Below, one piece after another: positions 52,797 to 61,702 of a stretch of 64,000 bases of DNA (the first letter of the stretch is position 1; each line of letters opens with the position of its first letter). Source of the DNA: Gymnogyps californianus (taxonomy: Eukaryota > Chordata > Aves > Accipitriformes > Cathartidae); contig NC_059477.1 in assembly GCF_018139145.2 (NCBI RefSeq), positions 18,463,522 to 18,527,521 of the forward strand, written 5' to 3'. Under the pieces are notes generated by a model. The model was not told where the DNA came from, made no database searches, and was given only the letters and a program-made list of their open reading frames with translations. The translations under genes were made by a program, and so were the position numbers.

Positions 52797-53468
52797 GTGT
52801 CATTTTCCTTTAGAGGGAACCATGATGGGAAGAGGACAAAAGTAAAGTGTTTGCAAATTAGCAGTGTAGCTGTATTTGTGCGCACCCTTAAAATCTGCAG
52901 TTATTCTGACAGAATGGCAGCTGTGAAGGTGCAAAATTCAGAGGATCTGAAGATCCTTTTCAAAAGCTCATCATTGCTCGCAGACTAAGTAGACGTGTAG
53001 CCAATGGAGTGTTTAAGGAAGATAAAGTAGAACAGCAGTTGCTGCTGTTTCAGTTCTTCTGGATGCTTACAATTCTTGGAGTTTTTTCCTCAAATAGTCT
53101 CAATAGCCCGATTTCCTGGATTAGCAGTAATTTTCTAATTAAATGGAATTTCCAAGACAAATGCCACTTTCTCGATGCCAAAACTTGTCACAGAAAGGAT
53201 TGTTTACAGTGGATCTCCCATTCCACTAGACCAGGGAGAAGAAAGGCTAGCTGCTGCAGCATTCTTCTGGCTCTGTAAACAGCAGAGTGCCCCAACTCTC
53301 GCTGGCTTTGCAAATGTTAAGGCTATTCAATGCCTAGAAAATTTACTTAATGTCTCAGACCTAGGCTTGGGAACCGCTCAGCAGTGGCAGTATGTTACAG
53401 ACTTGTTATCAGTATGTGGATTAAAGATGTTAATGTTATTGGACTTCGATCCATTGTCATCCTTGTGA
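52797..53468 (+). pseudogene. Possible decayed coding sequence, unidentified
   Basis: Several overlapping open pieces occur here in the + frames: 52797-52988, 53009-53278 and 53139-53468. The last reads about 109 codons without a stop and has a balanced amino-acid composition, including MPKLVTERIVYSGSPIPLDQ. Codon use and composition differ from the AT-rich intron around it. I recognise no family. It may be a decayed retrocopy, an old repeat or chance. It lies between the 41-kb intron's repeats and LTR copy 4, outside any PDE11A exon. Confidence 0.2.
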
Positions 53469-53527
53469 AAATGCCAGTCCCACAGGTATTCCAGTATTTG
53501 ACTAGCCTAGTTTATTCATTTCACACA

Positions 53528-53571
53528 GCCAGCCTAAAGCATGCCTAAAGTCATAGCCAGCCTAAAGTCAT
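53528..53571. repeat. Short tandem gcctaaag repeats
   Basis: The octamer gcctaaag occurs at 53532-53539, 53543-53550 and 53560-53567, with the last two followed by tcat. This is a small slippage duplication. Confidence 0.8.
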
Positions 53572-53971
53572 CTTGTGCACCTCAAAATATTTTCCCTGTC
53601 CCTCTTGTCCAATCTTTCTTAATGTATGGTGATGCATTGAGGCCCAGTTTCTCAAGCATGTTCTTTAACCTTTTGTTTTTTGGTTTGGTGTTTTTTTTTT
53701 TTTCTTTGTTGAGAAGACAATCAGCTTTCTGACGAATAGTTTTGGATCAATGTGCTGTGTTCCACTGTGCTGGTATTCTCCATAATCTACATCCTCTAGA
53801 AATCAGCAGGAATGTTACTCAAGCTGGCATCTTGAGCTTAGAACAAAAAGCAGTCCAGAAAACTAAAGAATACTTTTCTAGGGAAGCTGTAGTGTCTACA
53901 GTAATTTAATGTAATCTTCAGCAGACGTTTTATAGACTTGAGAATCTGCAGTTTTCCAGGCAAGTTAGAGG

Positions 53972-54273
53972 ACCCTTCTTCTTCCCCCAGCTTTATATGC
54001 TGAGCATGACATCATCTGGTATGGAATATCCCTTTGGTCAGTTGGGGTCAGCTGTCCTGGCTGTGCTCCCTCCCAGCTTCTTGTGCACCCCCAGCCTACT
54101 CGCTGGTGGGGTGGGGTGAGAAGCGGAAAAGGCCTTGACTTGGTGTAAGCACTGCTCAGCAATAATGAAAACATCCCTGTATTATCAACACTATTTTCAG
54201 CACAAATCCAAAGCATAGCCCCATACTAGCTACTAAGAAGAAAATTAACTCTACCCCAGCTAAAAGCAGCACA
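53972..54273 (+). mobile_element. 5'-truncated LTR (ERV-L-like family), copy 4, next to exon
   Basis: About 300 bp correspond to the 3' half of the LTR. It starts within the 'ttcttcccccagctttatat' block and ends 'cccagctaaaagcagcaca'. It shares 'gctgagcatgac', 'cagcaataatgaaaacatcc' and the final block with copy 5, so these two form a subgroup distinct from copies 1-3. The TATA-like TTTATATG is at 53992-53999. It is in the sense orientation, and 198 bases separate its end from the PDE11A exon at 54472. Confidence 0.85.
53992..53999 (+). promoter_or_regulatory. LTR TATA-like box upstream of a PDE11A exon
   Basis: TTTATATG lies in truncated LTR copy 4, in sense with PDE11A and about 475 bp before the exon at 54472. 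If used, transcripts would start inside the gene and omit the N-terminal exons. This is inferred from position only. Confidence 0.25.
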
Positions 54274-54471
54274 CCTACCCATTTGATTTCTGTTCCACCC
54301 ATTTTATGTGCCTTGCTCATGATGATTTTGTTTTGTGTTTAGTGTTCTGCTGAAGAATGAGCGAGCTGAGACCGTCCTGGGACACGTCACCTAAGTTTAG
54401 GTCTCTTTGCTAGTAACATAAGGGTCTAATTGCAGTTGTTTTTAATGACTGGGCATTTCTTTTGATGCTAG

Positions 54472-54561
54472 GTGATGCAGATGTATCTCCCATTCTGTGG
54501 GATTGCTATATCCAATGCCCAGCTATTTGCAGCTTCAAGGAAGGAGTATGACAGAAGCAGG
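54472..54561 (+). CDS. PDE11A: PDE11A internal coding exon: end of GAF-A and linker helix
   Basis: This 90-bp exon has 30 codons and is phase 0 at both ends. The translation contains VMQMYLPFCGIAISNAQLFA and ends EYDRSR, a PDE11A-specific match. The YLPFCGIAISNAQL segment is the terminal GAF-A helix (compare YLAFCGIVLHNAQL in PDE5A). It leads into the helix that connects GAF-A to GAF-B. The acceptor is 'gatgctag' before GTG, with a 'ttaatgac' branch-point-like site at about 54442-54449. The donor is AGG then GTAAGT, close to consensus. The upstream intron is about 41 kb; the downstream intron is 2.1 kb. Confidence 0.96.
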
Positions 54562-56695
54562 GTAAGTAAAAAAATGTATATTGGACCAATATCAAACTTT
54601 CGTCTTTTGTTCCTTCAGATTCCATCTATGCATACGTGTTTGCTAAGCAGGCAGTTTTAACTATGTTTTATTTCAAAAAATGCATTTTCAACAGATCACT
54701 ATCTTGACTGAGGCAGCAAGCAGAGAGTGTGGGAGGGAAATACATTCATGATGGTGGCTGTTGTTTGCTGATGTCAGTTCCATGTTTTGTAGTGCTGAAA
54801 CAATTGCATTTGTGACACAGACGGTGCAGGAGAGAGTGTTACTTTGGCAGAGATTCAAACTCTCATAAAATTCTAGTAATATCAAACCTTTGCCATCCTG
54901 AATTTGTAATATTCAATTCATGTGCAAATAATGTGGAAATATCTTTATAAAAGTAAGCAAGAAAAAAACCTGTATGTGAAGGGTTTTGACAGCATGTGTC
55001 TGCATAGATACATTACTCATGATTTCTGATGCCATGCATGAGTTGAGACGGGAGGCTCCAAAGAAGTGAAAATAATGCTGAGCTCACATGTCATTCTCAG
55101 AGAGGTCTTTATTTTTTAAGAAATAAAATGGTAATTTTGAGGGGGTTTTGATAACTGTTGGCTTTTTTTTTATCACCTTTCCTGCAATGATGGGAAATGA
55201 TACTTTTGTTGTGGATCACAGCTGCAAAGCTTCAGTAGAAGTACCACTGGTAGTGTTGAACCTACTCTTGCTTCACAAAGCAGGAGAAACTACAGTGGGG
55301 TGGGTCTGTGTATTTAGCACAGACATTTGTATATTCAGGATTTTGGTGCTTTCCATGTATGGAAGCTAATGCTTTCCACTACTTTGAAAACTAACAATAG
55401 CCCTTTCTAATGGTGTATATATTTAAGGGTTAGGAAGCATCTGAGCTTGTCTTCTGTCCAGGTCTGACTACAGACCACTATTTTGGGGTGGAGATGTGGA
55501 GGAGACTGGGGGGGGGGGCGGGCGGGGAAGATTTTCTGCCAAAGATTTTTTCTTTGTTTGATGTTCAAACAAAATAATTGACTACATAGAGACTTAAAAT
55601 TTGCTGCAGATTCCCAGCCTGCAGGGAACAATGACAGACTTTTGAGGAGTTGGTGTTTAATCTTCTGAGGGAGGCATTCAGCAGAAAAGTATTAGGGACG
55701 TTCTCATTCTTCATTAGAAAATGGTAAATTCTGGTGGTTGGACACATCAGGAAATTAGATTAGAGATAGATTCTTTGTTTCTTGTTGCCACTTCAGCCAT
55801 GCGAGGCATAACAAATATCACTGCCATTTGACAGCTACATGGTGGCCTGTACTTAATTGCATTTCTGACCTGTTGGTGGTCTTTAGCTTTGCTTAGTCTG
55901 TGATTGAAATTAGTTGGCAAGTAACACGTGATGGACAAGCCCATACTTTGCCTTCCCTATCAGACTGGACACCAATGGTGGCAACTTCCAGTGACTGTGA
56001 CCACCATTTTGATGATGACCACTGTGTTAGGACAGCTAAGACCACTAACTTTTATATGCTTACCTATGTGGATGTTCTTTAGTGTCGGTGCCCTAAACCA
56101 GAATAAAGGAAAAAGCACACTTCTTTGGACCCATGGTAAGAAAGAACATGGCTTATTATTTTTAAAGTTGATTAAATGAGGGGGGAAGCCTTTCATTTTA
56201 AACCGTTGTATTTTACAGACTTGTTGTTAGTGGTAAAGACTGGATCAGAGTGCTATTGGAATTATGGAAGTATCAACATGTTTTTTTTCTTTCCAGCTTT
56301 GAACACGCAAAATGGGTAATAAATGAATAAAATGCAGTTCAAATGCACCAGCAAAATCAATATAGCAAATCAAGTAACTCAATCCATACTGCGTACTTGG
56401 AAGTTGCATTACAGCCATTGTTTCATTTTTGGACCACAGTGAAATAGTTTGAAAGATTCCCATTGTTTGCTAGGAGTTGGATTTGTACCCAGTTGTGAGC
56501 TAAGAAATACTTAACTTCTTTCTTTCTTCAGATATCCCCACCTCAATTCTGTTGCTAGAATCCTTAAGAACTTTATTTGAATGAAGATTTCAATGGATCA
56601 CTCATATTAAAATTAATCCCAGGTTATGCCTCCTTTGCAATGCTCCATGTATTTATTCTACAACCAATACAAGAGTTTTCTGTCCTTGTATGCAG
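54562..56695 (+). other. PDE11A: PDE11A intron, 2.1 kb
   Basis: The intron runs from GTAAGT to a 'ttttctgtccttgtatgcag' acceptor. The flanking exons encode adjacent residues (DRSR then ALLEVV), so nothing is missing. It holds a G-rich run at 55508-55527 and no repeat family I recognise. Confidence 0.9.
55508..55527 (+). repeat. G-rich run, potential quadruplex
   Basis: Eleven consecutive G are followed by C, GGG, C and GGGG. Four or more G-triplets with short loops are available on the sense strand, so the intronic RNA could form a G-quadruplex. It lies about 950 bp after the exon at 54472-54561. Confidence 0.75.
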
Positions 56696-56836
56696 GCTTT
56701 ACTGGAAGTAGTGAATGACCTCTTTGAGGAACAGACTGACTTAGAGAAAATTGTCAAGAAAATTATGCATCGGGCCCAGACTCTGCTGAAGTGTGAACGG
56801 TGCTCAGTATTGCTTCTGGAAGATATCGACTCACCA
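56696..56836 (+). CDS. PDE11A: PDE11A internal coding exon: start of GAF-B
   Basis: This 141-bp exon has 47 codons and is phase 0 at both ends. It begins ALLEVVNDLFEEQTDLEKIV, continues through KCERCSVLLLED and ends IDSP. It matches PDE11A at the GAF-B start. The C-E-R-C-S-V-L-L-L pattern is the first beta strand typical of phosphodiesterase GAF domains. GAF-B contributes to PDE11A homodimerisation. The acceptor is 'tatgcag' before GCT. The donor is CCA then GTAAGT, which has a weak exonic end but a good intronic hexamer. LTR copy 5 starts 172 bp downstream. Confidence 0.96.
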
Positions 56837-59800
56837 GTAAGTATGGCTGCACATTCTGTGGAAAGGCTAATATCTGAGTGGTAGAGCAGCTACTTTTATT
56901 GTGGTGAAGCTGTTTCGTATCATATTTAAGTACTGGACAGCAAGTATTCTTCCAGCAGGTCATTCTTACATGTAAGTTAGGTACAGGTTGAATCTTTATC
57001 AACACCCCTGTTGTGGTTTAACCCCAGTAGGCAGCTTAGCCCCACACAGCCGCTCGCTCATTTCCCCACCCCAGTGGGATGGGGAAGGCAATTGGAAGGG
57101 TAAAAGTTACAAAACTCGTGGGTTGAGATAAAGACAGTTCAGTAGGTAAAGCAAAAGCTGTGTGCACAAGCAAAGCAAAATAAGGAATTCATATGCTACT
57201 TCCAATCGGCAGGCAGGTGTTCTCTCGTTTCCAGGAAAGCAGGGCTTCATCACATGTAATGGTTACTTGGGAAGACAAATGCCGTAACTCTGAAAGTGCC
57301 CCCCTTCCTCCTCTTTCCTCCAGCTTTTATTGCTGAGCGTGATGTCATATGGTATGGGATATCCCTTGGGTCAGTTGGGGTCAGCTGTCCTAGCTGTGTC
57401 CCCTCCCAATCTATTGTGCACCCCCCAATCTATTCACTGGGGCGGCAGAGTGAGAAACAGAGAAGGCCTTGACACTGTGTAAGTACTGTTCAGCAATAAT
57501 GAAAACATCCCTGTGTTATCAACGCTGTTTTCATCACAAATCTAAAACATGTCAGCATACAAGCTACTATGAAGAAAATTAACTCTATGCCAGCCAAAAC
57601 CAGTATAGCCACTTTTTCAAATGGAAACTGAAAGGTACATTTATGACTTCTTCTGGTCATTTGAAGGCATTTAATGGGATGTCTGTAAGTTGCTGATGGA
57701 TCTAACTATCAGTGGTGTGATCCAGCTGATACACTGTGATTCTCAGTTGTCTGTGTGATGGAATTAGTGCTTACTACAGAGCAGCTAGGACAGCTTAACT
57801 GAGAAGAAAGTGCTCCTGTGGTCTGCTTAAAAAAGAAAAATGACCTAATTTGTTATCAAATATTTATTTGCTTAGTTCCTTTCTTTCATGGTATAGCCAC
57901 TAGAAGGAAAGAAAAATCCTGTCTGTAGCTTCATTTACATTTACCTGGAATTTATGACCTTGCTAACATGTTCAGGCTAATGACTTATCAAATGGGTGGT
58001 GCTCGCAAGCAGTTTCAGAACCAGAAACAGTTGCATCATCAAACAAATCTTTAATGCTCATTTTTAGAACTAACCTTTTCTGCATACGTACCAATAAATA
58101 ATTGAGACATCTTTGTTGATATTTCTACAGTGTTCACACTTTTGCATCTGTTATTGTTGTTTAACTGTAGCAAACTGAAATACTTATGTATTTTCTATTC
58201 TAGTATGTAACATTACATCTTTAATCAGACTGGTCCATCAGAAATAACAGATAAAAATAAACTCATCAAGACTTTAACTGACCATCCTGTGTATTCAGCA
58301 ACTCAGTGGGCTTTACAGCAATCTGATCAGTGTCTTCACAGTAGTCAGCTTCTGAACCTGTCTCATGAATGTGTTTTTGTGAAATCCAGTATTTTAATGT
58401 GGAAGAACAGCAAGACAGTAAGGGCTGAATCTGCAACACAGGGAGTTTTCTCAGCTACTTCTGGTGGCCACTACTCCATGGGATTTGTTCCTTCCTGAAA
58501 GTTTTCCACTCACTCTTAGCTGTTGGCAGGGGGAGTTTGCACATTTTAGCAAGTTTCTTTAATACTTTGCAAAATAAATAATGACCAGTCTCAGTTCCTA
58601 AATGACAAAAATGCTGTGAAAAGATAAGTTCTCTTGTTATTTTGACCTAGTACTTTTCCCTGAGGTAACAGAAAATCCATTAGAAAAGACACATTTGCAT
58701 ACAAATGTCTAGATAGTTACATACTTGTTCTTGTGATAGGAAGAAGCTTTTGCATTGTGCAGGTGAAGTGAAAAATACAGCTTTCAGCATTACTGAAATA
58801 TGTTTGTTTTTTGCAATTGCTCTGTCCCCTTGACCAAGGAATAATTGTTTCATTTCAGAGCTCTGTTAGGTTGAACAGATGGACGTAAGCTATATGAAAA
58901 TATTTGTCAAGAGTTGGATTTCACGCACAGTTTTGACAGGGGCATTCACTGGGACTTTGTAGTACTGCCATTTGTAGGGTATGACAGCCTCTTTAAAAAT
59001 GTTTAACATTTTTGCGATTATTGTTATTAGTAGTAAAATAAGTGACTGCCTTTATATTTGTAGCTCCCTTCAGTGTTTTCAGTTTTCACAAACTATCCTC
59101 CTTTCTACTGATTTGAGAAGTAGTTGAAGGATAAAAATGTTGCTTGTAATATCATTCTTTTTTCTATACAAGTATCTTTGGATTCACTGACTCTGTAATT
59201 GATTATTTGTTGCTGGGCTGTGACAAGTCTAAATGATTATCAGAGACAGAATCATAAGTTTGTGTGTATGGCAGAAAAACCCCATTATTTTCTTTTCTGG
59301 AGGAAAGATATGATTCTCATTTCATTTAAACTAATAGAAATTAAGTACTTTCAGTGGAGTATGCCCTAAATAACACTAGCTTTCATAAAAGCAAGATCGA
59401 GGTTTGTGTTTCTTTTATATATTCTCTGTTATAGAATTTTAATGTTTCTAGTTTATTTTCTCTTTCTAGACCCCCCACACTGATTTTTATAATTACAAGA
59501 TACAGTTCTACATTCTTCTGAAATGCCACTATGTTTGCAAGTATAATACGATTTTTATTTTTCAGAGAACAGTACAGTGTGTTAGTAGCAGGCTGTGGGT
59601 GGCATTGTTCACTTCATTTTTCTGCTCTTGGTACTATTTCTACCTTTGAGCGTGGAGGGTTTTTTTTCTAAACCACAGGCAACGAGTTCTCATTCCTCTA
59701 GACGAAATTCTGAAATGTGGACAGCCAAGGTATTTAGTTAAGCCTAAACTTTTTCTAAACAGTCATAAATCTTAGGTTAATTTGGATTAGGAGAATAGCA

Positions 59801-60440
59801 TCTTGCCACCTGCTTGGTCATTTTTACAAGTGGAATTTTCCTCATTTCCCCCTATTTTGGAGGGTTAACCTATATATCAAAATAGATCTCTGTAGAGTAA
59901 CTCAATGTTAAGCCATATCTAAAATATCGTCATTTGTACATTGCGTGAAAAGCTTTTACAATACAGAACTGAAGTGGAAGATGGGCACCCATACTAGCAT
60001 CCAAAACCATTACCTGTGTTCTATGTCACATTAGCCACTCTTAAAATGTTTCACTTGTGCTGTTGGCCCATATGTTCAAGGAAAATTTGTTGCAATTAGT
60101 AGTGCAAATGGGTCTTTCTGTTTATTTTCCTATATTAAAAGAAGTGAAGTTTGGGTAAAGCTCCATAATTCATGTTCCAAAGCCCTTTAAAAGGAAGCAT
60201 ATGCTGTTGCAAAAAATAGTTTCATGAAGGAATCTAAAGATATCATTTGATTTGATATTGTTTGTTAGTGAACTGTGCACAGTATTTTGAACATGAATTC
60301 TCCATTGGGGGAATACAGATTGAATTTTTATTCTGAGACCATTGGATAAAAGTACGATTTAAATATAGGAACCTTACATTACTGTTTTCTTACATATTTA
60401 TTAATCTTAATAACAATTTTAAGTTACTTTTTTGTGACAG
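56837..60440 (+). other. PDE11A: PDE11A intron, 3.6 kb
   Basis: The intron runs from GTAAGT to a 'ttacttttttgtgacag' acceptor. The neighbouring exons encode consecutive residues (DSP then VVKF). It contains LTR copy 5 at 57009-57607. From 57608 to 60440 I see only unique AT-rich sequence and short open frames without domains. Confidence 0.9.
57009..57607 (+). mobile_element. Solo LTR (ERV-L-like family), copy 5
   Basis: The near-full-length LTR begins TGTTGTGGTTTAACCCC and ends at a degraded 'gccaaaaccagtata'. It contains 'ggcaggcaggtgttctctc', 'tggttacttgggaagacaaa' and 'gctgagcgtgatg', marking the same subgroup as copy 4 and different internal sequence from copies 1-3. The flanks acccc and gccac do not form a convincing duplication, so the ends have decayed. 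The TATA-like site is degenerate (about 57325). It is in the sense orientation to PDE11A. Confidence 0.87.
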
Positions 60441-60505
60441 GTGGTGAAATTTACAAAATCCTTTGAGTTGTTATCTCCAAAATGCAGTGCTGATACTGAC
60501 AACAG
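60441..60505 (+). CDS. PDE11A: PDE11A internal coding exon: GAF-B, short
   Basis: This 65-bp exon reads VVKFTKSFELLSPKC, then SADTDN, and ends with AG, the first two bases of a codon that would give serine or arginine in the next exon. It starts in phase 0 and ends in phase 2. It matches the PDE11A GAF-B segment that follows the 'LLLEDI.SP' strand. The acceptor is 'ttttttgtgacag' before GTG. The donor is CAG then GTTGGT, which keeps GT but departs from consensus at intron positions 3 to 5. No better donor is visible nearby. The following exon is outside the window. Confidence 0.92.
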
Positions 60506-60700
60506 GTTGGTGCTCATGTCTTCTATGGTAATGGATTATTTTTCACATTGTTTTAAATTCGCTTGATCATAGTTTTATTTTCTCATGGAACTTTGGGTAG
60601 ATTTGATTGAAGAGCGTGAGCCTACAGTTTTTACTCAAACAAGACTGCTGCTCGCTTCAAATGGAGACTTGCTTGAATAAATATACGTGCCTATATTTTT

Positions 60701-60726
60701 ATATATGTGTGTGTATATATATGCGC
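60701..60726. repeat. Alternating purine-pyrimidine tract (AT/GT/GC)
   Basis: Twenty-six consecutive bases alternate purine and pyrimidine, beginning ATATAT, passing through GTGTGTGT and ending ATGCGC. Such tracts can adopt Z-DNA under supercoiling. It lies 195 bp after the 65-bp exon. Confidence 0.8.
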
Positions 60727-61589
60727 TAACATTGTATCAGTGTCTCAGAGAAGAAACCAGGAAAGAACCGATGACTTTTTATTGTTGAACTCACGGAGAA
60801 CACACAAATGTTGTTTTGCATAGTTAATACTGAAGTAAAAATTACAAAATTATTTTAGATTTTTTGTTGATCTCTTACAAAATGCCTCCTTACAGTTGTG
60901 TTGAAAAGTTTCCAGTAAAATTTGATTTCTGCTTGTCGTCAAGTTGGAAAGCCTTAAAAGCCTCAGGGAATGTATATTTCCTGGAGATTGTGTTCCTGTG
61001 ACAATCTTGTTTGGGAGCCCAGTCAAAATAGAAGTATATGTTTTGCTTAGTAGGATCTGTATTTAAACATTGATAAAGGGCTAATTGTAAGTAGTAATAG
61101 AAAGAGCTTTTTGTCCATGTGGAGTTACTGTATTAATTCCTACAAGATAATACAACTGGTAACAGTTCACATAAAATGTCCTACATACCAAATGAATGGA
61201 TGAAGATTCAGAGCTATTGTGAGAAGGTTTCTCCCACCTTTCGGGGCCCAAACTCAGTGATTATCATACCCATTTTATGCAAATCAATTCATACTGATGT
61301 TGAATTAGAATTTTCCATATCAAATGGCTTCCATAATGACAAACCTGGCCTTCTGTCCAACTTGCTATCCATAGCTTAGCAAACTTGAAGATTACTTTGT
61401 GCTTTGCCATATTTAAGCCCTTTTAAGCAGCTTTTGAAAATATTTTTGGGTAATTTGCCTTCTTTCGTGCTTTATTTCTTCACCTCCAGTGTGGTAAGAA
61501 GCTACCACTTCATTAAGGTGAATGTGCACATTGTACTCTAGATTACAACAGGCTGTAATTCTTAATGCTTTTCAGTGATTGATCTCACA

Positions 61590-61702
61590 GCATTACAAAA
61601 ATGAGTAGTGTTATTTTTAAGATGTGCAAGCTAACAGCAGAGTCTAGGGCCACACAGAAAGGCGCGTAGAAGCTAGGTCTCCTCCATGCCCTATCCACTA
61701 GT
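61590..61702 (+). repeat. MIR-like SINE fragment
   Basis: The segment 'agtctagggccacacagaaa', 'gaagctaggtctcctcc' and 'tgccctatccactag' follows the order of the MIR tail ('aaggtcacacag', 'aacccaggtctcctgac', 'gctctatccacta'). It is an old, diverged amniote insertion, in sense with PDE11A. Confidence 0.5.

Larger units (their letters stand above)
13415..54471 (+). other. PDE11A: PDE11A intron of about 41 kb
   Basis: The intron is bounded by a GTAAGA donor and a TAG acceptor preceded by 'catttcttttgatgc'. The flanking exons encode adjacent PDE11A residues (DDDEK then VMQMY), so no constitutive exon is missing. Contents: a purine-rich tract (about 13890-14160), a hairpin, five recognisable LTR/CR1 pieces, some old SINE/CR1 fragments and simple repeats, all listed separately. 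The spans 15800-21739, 22171-30103, 30236-34000, 34363-42506, 45340-49357 and 49390-52796 show no gene or repeat I can name with confidence. They are AT-rich, with scattered short homopolymers and only short, domain-free open frames. Confidence 0.85.

Noticed and set aside
58289..58498. Open frame between two PDE11A exons as a possible alternative exon
   Set aside because: The flanking exons encode adjacent residues, and no good acceptor and donor pair in phase was seen. The product has no GAF features.
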